From positions 62,001 to 126,000 of the forward strand of contig JAFXXQ010000037.1 of the NCBI GenBank assembly GCA_017542145.1: a DNA stretch of 64,000 nt, given 5' to 3'. The notes beneath the pieces are model-generated. The model was not told where the DNA came from. It saw only the letters and a list, made by a program, of their open reading frames with translations, and did not search any database. Origin of the DNA: Bacteroidaceae bacterium. Its GTDB lineage: Bacteria; Bacteroidota; Bacteroidia; Bacteroidales; Bacteroidaceae. Below are positions 50,632 to 58,236 of the stretch, piece after piece. The stretch's first letter is position 1. Every line of letters starts with the position of its first letter. Position numbers and translations under genes: made by a program.

Positions 50632-51675
50632 TTACAATATCGGCAGGATGTGCTTCCACACGAGGTTGAGCTCGCTCTGCATGTCGCCCACGTTAGAGGT
50701 GATAGCAACAACGGCGTTATTGTCGGGCACGACGATGATGTACTGCCCCATGGCTCCGTCGGCACGGAAGCAGTTGTAGCGGCAGCGCCACATCTGATAG
50801 CCGTATCCCTGCTTCCAATCGCTCGTCTTGGCCTCTTCGGCGTTATCGGTTTCGGGGTTGAAGTTCTCCACCTGCTTCTTCGACATTTCCGCAATCCACT
50901 CGGCAGGGACGACCTGCCTGCCGTTCCACTTGCCTTTTTGGAGAATCAACTGGCCCATCTTCGCCAGGTCCTCGGTCTTCAGATAGAGTCCCCAACCGCC
51001 GCAGTTGATGCCCTGTGGGCTCTCGTCCCAATGAGGCTTGTCGATGTGCAGGGGCTCAAAGAGCCGCGTGTTCAGATAGTCCACCACCTTTTCACCAGTC
51101 ACCTTTTGCACGATGGCTGAGAGCACGTAGGTGCCCATGCTGTTGTAGAGAAAATGGGTGTCTGGCTTATGTTTGACGGGATGTGCCAGGAAGGCCGTTA
51201 CCCAGTCCACATCCGGATTGTTGCGAAAGCCCGAGGGCTCAGAATCATGACCGCACGACATGGTGAGCAGGTCGCGCACGGTCATTGCCTTCAGGTTGTC
51301 GCTTACCTCAGCAGGCAACTTGTCAGGGAAGAAGCTGATGACCTTATCCGTTAGCTTCAGCTTCCCTTCGCTGATGGCAATCCCTACTGCGGTAGAGGTG
51401 AACGTCTTGCTTACCGAGTGGAGCACATGCGGCACGTCCTCCTTGCCTTGGCTCTGCCAATGGCTGTATATAACTTTGCCGTCCTTTACCAGCATAGTAC
51501 TATGTACGTCCAGCTTTTTGTCGGCAGCCTCCTGGAAGAAATTGCTCATGGCAGCATTCACTTTCTCAGAGGTTTCCGCACGGGGCAGGTCAACGACGTC
51601 AGTCGTTTGCTTCCCGTTGTTCTTACATGCCGTCAGCGCCAGCAGCATCAAAACGGCTAAAACAGTCTTTTTCAT
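50632..51675 (-). CDS. Class C beta-lactamase-like serine hydrolase lipoprotein (1)
   Basis: The 347-aa protein has lipobox 'LMLLALTACKN'. It belongs to the serine hydrolase/class C beta-lactamase-like family: SxxK in 'LHSVSKTFTSTAVG', YxN-like in 'FLYNSMGTYVL', 'GWGLYLKTEDLAKMGQLIL' in the middle and 'GYGYQMWRC' toward the end. Such proteins often hydrolyse esters, D-amino peptides or lactams, and the resistance-type reaction is not implied. It is the last of three minus-strand genes (with the lactonase and a second serine hydrolase) and converges with the lipoprotein gene after 22 bp. Confidence 0.87.
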   Translation of the reverse strand: MKKTVLAVLMLLALTACKNNGKQTTDVVDLPRAETSEKVNAAMSNFFQEAADKKLDVHSTMLVKDGKVIYSHWQSQGKEDVPHVLHSVSKTFTSTAVGIAISEGKLKLTDKVISFFPDKLPAEVSDNLKAMTVRDLLTMSCGHDSEPSGFRNNPDVDWVTAFLAHPVKHKPDTHFLYNSMGTYVLSAIVQKVTGEKVVDYLNTRLFEPLHIDKPHWDESPQGINCGGWGLYLKTEDLAKMGQLILQKGKWNGRQVVPAEWIAEMSKKQVENFNPETDNAEEAKTSDWKQGYGYQMWRCRYNCFRADGAMGQYIIVVPDNNAVVAITSNVGDMQSELNLVWKHILPIL

Positions 51676-51699
51676 TGTAATCTTTTTTATAATGAGCGT

Positions 51700-52788
51700 T
51701 TAATGGAATTGGACGCAGACGGCCTTGCTGACAGGGATATCCTGATGCGTGTCGGTCAGAAGACCCGTCTGCATGTCGCGGCGGAAGACCTGAATCTTAT
51801 CGCTATCGCGCACGCAGCAGAGCAGGAACCGTCCGTTAGGCGTGATGTTGAACTGGCGCGGATGGGCACCTGTAGGCTGATAGCCGATGCGCGTGAGCTG
51901 TCCTGTCGTTTTATCGACGGAGAAGATGGCGATACTCTCGTCCTTCAGGCGGTTGCTCGAATAGAGGAATCGGCCGTCAGGGCTCAGGTGGATATCCGCT
52001 CCTCCGCGTGCTCCCACGCTGTCGGAGACAATCTCCTGGAGCTTCTTCAGCCTGCCATGTGCATAGCGGAATACTGTCACGTTGCCAGACAGCTCGCTCA
52101 TCAGGAAGGAAAAGCGTCCGTCTTTGCTGAAAATCAGATGGCGCGGCCCGGAGTCGGCACTCACCTCTGCCGCAATTCCGTTTGCAGCCACGTTCTGCCC
52201 CGTCAGGCGGTAGGAGAGAATCCTGTCGGCGCTGAAATCCGTCGCGAGCACATACCTGCCGTCGGGTGTAAAGCAGGCACAATGTACGTGGGGAACTTCC
52301 TGACGCGTGAGATCTGGCCCTCCTGTCGTTCCGAGAAATCGTGTTTGAAGTTCGGCTTTCGTGCCTTCCTGGCTCAGTTGGAATACGCTCATTGAGCCGC
52401 CAGAATAGTTAGCTGTGAGGGCAATCTGGTTGCTGACAGCCACATAGCAAGGGTCAGCCCCTTCAGTATGTGCGGTATCCAGGAGGCGCATGCTGCCGTC
52501 GCGGCTCAGGCTGACGATGTTCAGCGAGGCGCTTGCGTCGCCCGTCTCGCTGACGGCATACACCAGTTTTCCGTCGCGCGATAGAGTCAGGTACGACGGA
52601 TTCCTCATCGCCAGCGAGTCCAACACCTCCGCCTCGCCCGTTAGTTGGTTGAAGCGATAGGAGTAGATGCCCTTGCTGCCGCCATAGGTATAGGTTCCCA
52701 CAAGCATCATCACTTTCTCCTGTGCCTGCGTCAGACAACAGCATTCCATCATCAGACTGAAGATTATCAGGCCTTTCTTTAGCCTCAT
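51700..52788 (-). CDS. Secreted lactonase-family beta-propeller (6-phosphogluconolactonase-like)
   Basis: The 362-aa protein has a signal peptide ('GLIIFSLMMECCCLTQAQ') and a seven-bladed propeller typical of the lactonase family PF10282: 'VMMLVGTYTYGGSKGIYSYR', 'NPSYLTLSRDGKLVYAVSE', 'DPCYVAVSNQIALTANYSGG', 'VPHVHCACFTPDGRYVLATD', 'SDSVGARGGADIHLSPDGRF', 'GAHPRQFNITPNGRFLLCC'. The best-known members open 6-phosphogluconolactone, but an exported form probably handles another sugar lactone. It lies 24 bp upstream of the serine hydrolase gene and 27 bp downstream of the second one, so the three look like an operon. Confidence 0.88.
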   Translation of the reverse strand: MRLKKGLIIFSLMMECCCLTQAQEKVMMLVGTYTYGGSKGIYSYRFNQLTGEAEVLDSLAMRNPSYLTLSRDGKLVYAVSETGDASASLNIVSLSRDGSMRLLDTAHTEGADPCYVAVSNQIALTANYSGGSMSVFQLSQEGTKAELQTRFLGTTGGPDLTRQEVPHVHCACFTPDGRYVLATDFSADRILSYRLTGQNVAANGIAAEVSADSGPRHLIFSKDGRFSFLMSELSGNVTVFRYAHGRLKKLQEIVSDSVGARGGADIHLSPDGRFLYSSNRLKDESIAIFSVDKTTGQLTRIGYQPTGAHPRQFNITPNGRFLLCCVRDSDKIQVFRRDMQTGLLTDTHQDIPVSKAVCVQFH

Positions 52789-52815
52789 AGTTCCTTTATT
52801 AGCGACATTCGATGA

Positions 52816-54036
52816 TTAGTTCGTGCGGCCCGTATAGGCGTCCACACCCGAGTTGTTGAAGGGCTGGGCAAAAAACTTCTCGGCAGCCTTGTCAACCTCA
52901 GATGACCAGGGTTGCGGGCCTCCTGCGCTCTGGATTACCCATAGCCTCAGTTCCTTCTTATGCCAGTTGATGGAGCAGTTGGTGCCCCATGCGCCTCCAT
53001 GTCCGAACCAGGCATCTTCGTTGTCCTCCACAGGTGCCGACAAACCGAGCGAGTAACCGCCCAAACCTTCGGGACGGGTGGAGCGTGCCAGAATGTTCTT
53101 CACCGTTTCCTCCTTGAGGATGCGCACTCCGTTGTCGCTCACGCCCAGATTCATCAGCATCTTGTAGAATTTCAGCTGGTCGTTGGCTGTGGTCCAAAGT
53201 CCTGCACCAGCCGAGGGGAACACATGCGAGTCGTTGTAGGGTCGTTGCTCCCAGTCCATCTCCTCGCGCCACACGGCAGGAGCGTCTTTCTTGTATTCGT
53301 AGAGCTCAATCTTCTTTTTCAGCTGCTTATCTGTAGGCCAGAACCACGTTGACTTCATGCCCAGCGGGTCAAGTACCTCCTGCTTGAGGTATTGTTCCCA
53401 CTTCATGCCTGTGATGACCTCGACGATGGCAGCTCCGATGTCGATGCCCGTGTTGGAGTAGGTCTCGCGGGTGCCGGGCTCGAAGAGCAGTGGGGAGGCG
53501 GCTGCGATGGAGGCCGTCTGACGGAGAGGCGCTCCGCCTGACCATCCGCCTCCGCGGACGTCGCTACGTTTGGCGCTGATTTCGAAGGGGAATCCTCCCG
53601 TGTGGTTGAGCACCATGCGGACGGTCAGTATGTTCTTGGCCTTGTGGAGTGTCTTGACACCGTCCTTTTCGCTGTCCAGCACCCATAGTTCTTTGAACTC
53701 AGGCAGGTATTTCGCGACGGGGTCGTCGAGTGAAAGGCGTCCTTCCTCTACCAGTTTAGCTATTGTCACGCCGCAGAAGCCTTTTGTCTGCGAGCATTGC
53801 ATGAAGACGTTGTCCATGCGGATGGGACGCTTGGCTGCCACATCGGCATAACCGATGCAGCACGTCTCCTGGACACCATCCTTGTAGAATACGCTGATGG
53901 CTCCCGCCAACTGTCCGCTGTTGACATAGGGTTGCAATACTTCTTGTGCATAATGTGTCTTTGAGTCTTTCGGCCCTGTTTTTGCTGTCGCCGTCAGGCA
54001 GAATATGGCGGCCAGCAGGATGAGCATTTTTTTCAT
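52816..54036 (-). CDS. Class C beta-lactamase-like serine hydrolase (2)
   Basis: The 406-aa secreted protein has a signal peptide ('MLILLAAIFCLTATAKTG'). Its SxxK motif is in 'QCSQTKGFCGV' (S-Q-T-K) near residue 82, YxN in 'ETYSNTGIDIG' and 'FGHGGAWGTN' gives the third (HxG) box. These complete the serine hydrolase triad pattern. It is not a close relative of the 50632 copy, so the pair is not a recent duplication. It has a strong TATCTTTG -7 box and is the first gene of the minus-strand trio. Substrate could be an ester on a glycan or peptide; unknown. Confidence 0.88.
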   Translation of the reverse strand: MKKMLILLAAIFCLTATAKTGPKDSKTHYAQEVLQPYVNSGQLAGAISVFYKDGVQETCCIGYADVAAKRPIRMDNVFMQCSQTKGFCGVTIAKLVEEGRLSLDDPVAKYLPEFKELWVLDSEKDGVKTLHKAKNILTVRMVLNHTGGFPFEISAKRSDVRGGGWSGGAPLRQTASIAAASPLLFEPGTRETYSNTGIDIGAAIVEVITGMKWEQYLKQEVLDPLGMKSTWFWPTDKQLKKKIELYEYKKDAPAVWREEMDWEQRPYNDSHVFPSAGAGLWTTANDQLKFYKMLMNLGVSDNGVRILKEETVKNILARSTRPEGLGGYSLGLSAPVEDNEDAWFGHGGAWGTNCSINWHKKELRLWVIQSAGGPQPWSSEVDKAAEKFFAQPFNNSGVDAYTGRTN

Positions 54037-54094
54037 ACGATTGTCATTTTAAAGTTTATTTTAGGGACGACGTGTGTGGCACGGCTTCCGTCGG

Positions 54095-54122
54095 CAAAGA
54101 TACAAACGGGTTACCAAAAAAA
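54095..54122 (-). promoter_or_regulatory. Promoter for the serine hydrolase/lactonase operon
   Basis: The complement of CAAAGATA (54095-54102) reads TATCTTTG, matching TAnnTTTG, with TTTG (complement of CAAA around 54119-54125) at about -33. It lies 58 bp upstream of the start codon at 54036. Confidence 0.6.
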
Positions 54123-54169
54123 CAAATCTTGGGGCAGGAAAAGGCCGTTTTTACAAAAAAAAGACCAAA

Positions 54170-54367
54170 GAGCTTGTGAACCACTAATTTTTCCTGTTTC
54201 TGGTTTTATTAGTGGATATTCAATCAGACAAAATGTTCAAGCGGGTAGTTTATGGTTATCCTCACTAAATCAATATGACTTAACGCATAGTGCTTTATAA
54301 TGGCAGCTTTGAAAAAAGTAGAGACCAACGTTATAGTGGACACACCATTCGTCCAGTTGTCGGATGA
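54170..54367 (+). pseudogene. Frameshifted C-terminal remnant of a Fibrobacter-type (FISUMP) paralogous domain
   Basis: One frame encodes 'LIFPVSGFISGYSIRQNVQA' then 'GSLWLSSLNQYDLTHSAL' and stops at 54298-54300. Shifting by one base continues 'YNGSFEKSRDQRYSGHTIRP' then 'VVG' to a stop at 54365-54367. Together this reads like the tail of the Fib_succ_major domain, normally '...G.YWSSSL...Y...G.SVRPV'. The remainder of the gene is missing. It is thus a decayed surface-protein gene in the 640-bp gap between the divergent genes. Confidence 0.65.
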
Positions 54368-54432
54368 GGCTACGCCACCATTCTCACGTCGTTGTAGGTA
54401 GCGCTATCAAGGGACTTATGGAATATATCGGT

Positions 54433-54456
54433 AAAGCGGACGCTTTCGTCCGCTTT
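54433..54456 (+). terminator. Perfect 10-bp hairpin
   Basis: AAAGCGGACG, tetraloop CTTT, CGTCCGCTTT, then CCTTATTTTG. It lies 66 bp after the remnant's last stop and probably was its terminator. Confidence 0.7.
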
Positions 54457-54546
54457 CCTTATTTTGATTTAGGGGTATTCTTGCGGATAATCATATTCTA
54501 AAATCATTATTGGTAAAACTCAAATTGTTTTTTTTACCCTCGTTGT

Positions 54547-54577
54547 TTTGCTCGTTTGTCTTTTTTCGTTATCTTTG
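54547..54577 (+). promoter_or_regulatory. Bacteroidetes promoter (-33 TTTG, -7 TATCTTTG)
   Basis: TTTG at 54547-54550 and TATCTTTG at 54570-54577 with 19 bp between fit the Bacteroidetes housekeeping consensus. It should drive the exported oxidoreductase gene, with a leader of about 130 bases. Confidence 0.7.
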
Positions 54578-54710
54578 CGCCAAATAATGAATAGCGGGAT
54601 ACCGCCCATACTTCGTGAATAGAAAAAGTGACGGATGATTTTTGAAGTATGAGTGTTGAAGCCTGAAGTATGGTGTCTTGAAGTCAAATGAACGTATAAA
54701 TAAACGAATA

Positions 54711-55856
54711 ATGCTAACATTCCATTCCTACAGAGGGTCGTGCGACGACCCGTGTATAGTCCTTGTGAAAGTGAAGCGAGGGGTGCTAATGCTCTGCTTG
54801 CTTGTAATGTGTATCTCTGTCGTGCATGCCGACGATGCTCCGCTGCGGCTTGCTGTGGCAGGCGTCACTCATGGCCATCTGGGCGAGGTGGTGCGCCGCA
54901 TTCGTCGTGGCGACTTCGAGATTGTGGGCGTGGCCGAGCCGCGCAGCGAATACCGCACCAAGAACGACCTTACGGGCCGTCTCGCTCCCAATCTGTTCTA
55001 TGCCGACCTCGGCCAGATGCTTGACGAGACACACCCTGAAGTGGTGGTGGCCTATGGCAGCATCTACGACCATCTGGCCGTTGTGGAGGCCTGTGCGCCG
55101 AGGGGCATCCATGTGATGGTGGAGAAGCCGCTGGCCGTCAACAACAGGGATGCTCGTCGCATCGCACGACTGGCCGAGAAGTACGGCATCAAGGTGCTTA
55201 CCAACTATGAGACCACGTGGTATAGCACCAATCAGCATGCTCGTCGCCTTATAGAAGAGGGAAAGATTGGTACTCCCCTGCGCATTAATATATACGACGG
55301 CCATCAAGGCCCGAAGGAGATAGGCTGCAGCCCCATGTTCCTCGAATGGCTTACCGACCCTGTGCTGAACGGTGGGGGAGCGGTGGTCGATTTCGGCTGC
55401 TATGGCGCCAACCTTGCCACATGGCTCCTGAATGGCCAGGAACCCCTCAGCGTCTATGCCGTGCTGGCACAGCGTAAACCCGATGTCTATCCCCGTGTGG
55501 ACGATGATGCCACCATAGTCGTGGAGTATCCTGGCTGCACGGTACAGATTATGGCTTCGTGGTGTTGGCCGACAAACCGCAAGGACATGTACGTTTATGG
55601 CATAAAAGGTAGCGTGTTCCAGCTCACGCCAACCCGCATGGAGACTCGTATCAACGGACACGACAGCGGCGTCTTCGATGCTCCTGAGCTAGAGGCTCCC
55701 TACAACGATTCGTTCCGTTTCCTGCGTGCTGTGCTACGGGGCGAGATTACTCTGCCACCCTACGACCTCAGCTCACTCGAAAACAACCTGATGGTGGTGC
55801 GTATCCTCGATGCTGCCCGTCGAAGTGCCCGCACAGGAAAGCCCGTGAAATTCTGA
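54711..55856 (+). CDS. Exported Gfo/Idh/MocA-family oxidoreductase
   Basis: The protein (381 aa from this ATG) has Rossmann-type 'RLAVAGVTHGHLGEVVRRIR', 'VVVAYGSIYDHLAVVEAC' and the catalytic EKP block 'GIHVMVEKPLAVNN' with its lysine intact. C-terminal substrate domain residues include 'GGGAVVDFGCYGANLATWLL' (DxxxH-like position occupied by D-x-G-C-Y). The N-terminus 'GVLMLCLLVMCISVVHADD' looks like a secretion signal, so it may be exported, as some Bacteroidetes members near utilisation genes are. The start is uncertain: ATG 54711, GTG 54765 or TTG 54678. Likely role is oxidation or epimerisation of a sugar derivative. Confidence 0.8.
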   Translation: MLTFHSYRGSCDDPCIVLVKVKRGVLMLCLLVMCISVVHADDAPLRLAVAGVTHGHLGEVVRRIRRGDFEIVGVAEPRSEYRTKNDLTGRLAPNLFYADLGQMLDETHPEVVVAYGSIYDHLAVVEACAPRGIHVMVEKPLAVNNRDARRIARLAEKYGIKVLTNYETTWYSTNQHARRLIEEGKIGTPLRINIYDGHQGPKEIGCSPMFLEWLTDPVLNGGGAVVDFGCYGANLATWLLNGQEPLSVYAVLAQRKPDVYPRVDDDATIVVEYPGCTVQIMASWCWPTNRKDMYVYGIKGSVFQLTPTRMETRINGHDSGVFDAPELEAPYNDSFRFLRAVLRGEITLPPYDLSSLENNLMVVRILDAARRSARTGKPVKF

Positions 55857-55903
55857 ATAATGAAGGAAGGAAAAAGTAAATATTGACTGCGTCTAATCTT
55901 GTG

Positions 55904-55950
55904 GCGACTCGGCATGGAGTGTGTAAGCGCATGTCTGCTTTCGCTTCTCG
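55904..55950. repeat. Dispersed GACTCGGCA palindromic repeat (copy 2)
   Basis: GCGACTCGGCATGGAGTGTG followed by TAAGCGCATGTCTGCTTTCG shares the framework of the copies at 25219-25266 and 63239-63286. It lies between the oxidoreductase stop and a terminator. Confidence 0.6.
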
Positions 55951-55968
55951 AAGATTTTCGTGATGTTT

Positions 55969-55991
55969 AACTCGTGAGTCATTCACGAGTT
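55969..55991. terminator. Strong bidirectional-type terminator
   Basis: AACTCGTGA pairs with TCACGAGTT over the loop GTCAT, followed by TTTTTT. It ends transcription of the oxidoreductase gene and overlaps the stop codon of the converging DUF4105-like gene (55979-55981). Confidence 0.85.
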
Positions 55992-57214
55992 TTTTTGACC
56001 TTGTAAATTTTTATGGCGATGCGGACGAGGAGTGCGAGGGCGAAAAGGACATGGGGTAGCGTGACAGTTGGCTGCCAAGCACACGAGGCAACATAGAGGA
56101 GTATGACGGCCGCATAGAGGGGATAGACCTTGGGGTACCACTTGCGGCGGCGAAAACAAAGCCAGAGCAGGAAGGGTAGGGGGTTGAAGAGAAGTAAATT
56201 CCAGTTATGCGCGGCACCTACCATGTGGGAGAGACAACTGAGGTAGAAGATGAAAAGTCCGACAAGGGTCTGAAAAGCGAGGATGAGAGCGTCAAAAAGG
56301 CTCATTCGACCTGTCGACCTGTTGACCTGTTGACCCGTTGACCTGTTGACTTGTTGACCTGTTGACCTCTTGAACTCCAGGAGGCTAACGACGACGGCAA
56401 TGCCGAGGAGGAGACTGAAGATAACGGTGGGCGTGAAGGGATTATGGGGATAGGTAAGGGTATGGGCAACAAGTTGTGTGGGCTCGTCTTGCAGGAAAGG
56501 GCGATTGTCTATTGGTCTGTCAGTCTTACTGTGTATAGTGGCCTGAGTGATGACGGGCTCGATGAGCATGGGGGCGAGCTTGTCTTCGAGCTGGCCCTTC
56601 TCTTCGCCTGTGGAACCGAGGATAGTGCTCCAGAACAGCCCTGTCCACGGGCGTCTGGCGCTGACGTGCCAGACGAAGTTGCGGTAGGTGCCCGTGCAGC
56701 CTTCGGTGAGGCCGCTCCAGACAATTTGCTCGTCTTTCATGACGCGCTCTAAGGCGTAGAAGCACATCGATGAGCAGTTGGTGTGGAGGAAGTTGTACTG
56801 GCGGTAGCGGGGCGAGGCGTTCTCGCCATCGAGGATTTGCCAAAGGGCGCGCGTCTGCTCAACGCTGATATTGATGGGGTAGTCCACGACACCACGTCCA
56901 TCGCGCACGTATTCCTCGAGGAAGGCTTCGGTTTTGACGGACGAATAACGTCCGGCTCCTTTGCCGCGGAACATGGCGATGCGGTTAGCCAGATTGTCAT
57001 CGAGGGCATAGGTGAAGGTGACGTCAAGCCCGCGAGAGGGACATTGGAGACGCAGGGCACAATGGCCGAAGCCGGAGTAGAAGGTGCGGCCAGGCTGGCA
57101 GATGAGCAGGCTCGTAGTGAGGTCGGTGGGCGGCACGAAGACATCGGTATGCTGGGCCAGCAGAAACGAAAAATGGAAAACAAAAAAAGAAAAGTAGAGG
57201 AAACGGCGTCTCAT
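55979..57214 (-). CDS. DUF4105 membrane protein with an octamer-encoded linker
   Basis: The 411-aa protein has a signal ('FLYFSFFVFHFSFLLAQ'). The N-terminal periplasmic DUF4105/Lnb-type domain includes 'RTFYSGFGHCALRLQCPS' and the catalytic-like cysteine region 'QYNFLHTNCSSMCFYALER', with His and Cys in the positions of an Lnb/NlpC-like hydrolase. Three or four membrane helices follow ('VIFSLLLGIAVVVSLLEF', 'ALILAFQTLVGLFIFYLSCL', 'YPLYAAVILLYVASCAW'). Between the first two is a 28-residue linker made of RSTGQQVN repeats, encoded by the octamer array at 56308-56374. Related proteins are membrane proteins of unknown or phospholipid/peptidoglycan-linked function. The start at 57214 is preferred over 57235. 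Confidence 0.75.
   Translation of the reverse strand: MRRRFLYFSFFVFHFSFLLAQHTDVFVPPTDLTTSLLICQPGRTFYSGFGHCALRLQCPSRGLDVTFTYALDDNLANRIAMFRGKGAGRYSSVKTEAFLEEYVRDGRGVVDYPINISVEQTRALWQILDGENASPRYRQYNFLHTNCSSMCFYALERVMKDEQIVWSGLTEGCTGTYRNFVWHVSARRPWTGLFWSTILGSTGEEKGQLEDKLAPMLIEPVITQATIHSKTDRPIDNRPFLQDEPTQLVAHTLTYPHNPFTPTVIFSLLLGIAVVVSLLEFKRSTGQQVNRSTGQQVNRSTGRMSLFDALILAFQTLVGLFIFYLSCLSHMVGAAHNWNLLLFNPLPFLLWLCFRRRKWYPKVYPLYAAVILLYVASCAWQPTVTLPHVLFALALLVRIAIKIYKVKKTRE
56308..56374. repeat. GACCTGTT octamer array inside the DUF4105 gene (array B)
   Basis: About eight copies of GACCTGTT (variants GACTTGTT, GACCCGTT, GACCTGTC) lie within coding sequence. Three octamers make 24 bp, so the array reads as an 8-residue repeat RSTGQQVN without breaking the frame. 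Loss or gain of any number of units not divisible by three would shift the frame. Confidence 0.9.
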
Positions 57215-57230
57215 GGGCATAGCCAAAAAG

Positions 57231-57344
57231 ATCAACGAGTCAACGTTTTAGGTCAACGAGTCAACAAGTCAACAGGTCAACACGTTGGGTACGGACTTGT
57301 TGTCTTGTCAACCCGTTGACCTGTTGCCCCGTTGACTCGTTGAC
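57231..57344. repeat. Octamer inverted array upstream of DUF4105 (array C)
   Basis: GTCAAC-type repeats on the left, a GTTGGGTACGGACTTGTTGT joint and GTTGAC-type repeats on the right form a long potential hairpin. The 41-bp core at 57268-57308 matches array A with one change. It lies just after the end of the 57352 gene and just upstream of the DUF4105 start. Confidence 0.88.
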
Positions 57345-57351
57345 GGCAATT

Positions 57352-58092
57352 TTACTTCATGTAGATTTTTTTGCCGTTACGGATGGCGATGCCCTTGTAT
57401 GTCTGGCTGACGGGCTGGCCGAGGATGTTGTAGATGGGGCTGTTTTCGACATCGGCCTTGGTGTTGCGGATATTGGTACTGCCCTCGAACTTCGGCAGAG
57501 CTTCACCTACCTTACGGAAGATAGCGTAGACGTAGGCGTCGGGTGTGTCGCTCATGTATTGGGGGAATTCCAAATAGACATCGTCGCGCGAGGGACCGTC
57601 GCTGGAGTGGCCGTCCTGCGGATGCTCGGCGTTATTGACGCTGATTTTGACGCCTTCTTTGTCGATGCCCGTGTAGTCGAAGTCGAATGTGAAGCCTTCG
57701 GCTGCGCTTTCGCCATGAATAACAGCATAGCAGTCGTCCTCGGTGTAGATACCGTCTTCCTTCACCTTGTTGGAGAGGCAGACAAACTCATAACCTGCCT
57801 CGGGCTGAGCCAGAATGAGCACTTCGAAGAGTCCAATGTGGCCTGAGCAGCCGATATAGTCGGCGCCATCGCTGTTCTCGCCACCGACCCATTTCATGAA
57901 AGCGGTTTCGTCCCAGTCCTCAGACTGATCGTACACATAACCGGCGTCCTCTTCGCTCTTGGGGTTGACGTAAACAACGCCAGCACCCTCGGGGGCAGCT
58001 GCGACTTCGACGTAGAGAGCCTTGAACGGCGTGGCATCAGCGCCGCTGATGGCTGCCACAAGTACTACGATGAGAGATAAAAAATTTTTCAT
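57352..58092 (-). CDS. Hypothetical secreted protein with C-terminal sorting-type tail
   Basis: Unrecognised 246-aa acidic protein. It has a signal peptide ('LSLIVVLVAAISGADA') and a beta-rich body ('GAGVVYVNPKSEEDAGYVYD', 'GCSGHIGLFEVLILAQPEAG'). It ends 'SPIYNILGQPVSQTYKGIAI' and 'RNGKKIYMK', a Prevotella-type C-terminal tail. It is likely a surface protein with a small binding domain. It lies downstream of the SusC gene by about 145 bp with its own TAATTTTG box, so it may be expressed separately. No relation to a known SusE/F protein can be shown. Confidence 0.65.
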   Translation of the reverse strand: MKNFLSLIVVLVAAISGADATPFKALYVEVAAAPEGAGVVYVNPKSEEDAGYVYDQSEDWDETAFMKWVGGENSDGADYIGCSGHIGLFEVLILAQPEAGYEFVCLSNKVKEDGIYTEDDCYAVIHGESAAEGFTFDFDYTGIDKEGVKISVNNAEHPQDGHSSDGPSRDDVYLEFPQYMSDTPDAYVYAIFRKVGEALPKFEGSTNIRNTKADVENSPIYNILGQPVSQTYKGIAIRNGKKIYMK

Positions 58093-58151
58093 ACGCATTT
58101 TTATTAAATTGGTTAATACTGATGTTACTTGTATATTTATAAATTTGGTTG

Positions 58152-58183
58152 CAAAATTACACGTTTTTATGACAATAGACAAA
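58152..58183 (-). promoter_or_regulatory. Bacteroidetes promoter for the 57352 gene
   Basis: The complement of CAAAATTA (58152-58159) reads TAATTTTG, and CAAA at 58180-58183 (complement TTTG) is about 20 bp further upstream, fitting the -7/-33 consensus. The start codon lies 60 bp away. Confidence 0.65.
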
Positions 58184-58236
58184 GCAAATGGAAGAAAAAT
58201 GTGTTTTTTGTGTCTTTTTTTGTCATTATTGATTTT

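Noticed and set aside
50632..54036. Beta-lactam resistance genes
   Set aside because: SxxK hydrolases of this type are mostly esterases or peptidases; sequence and context (lactonase, utilisation region) give no support for resistance.
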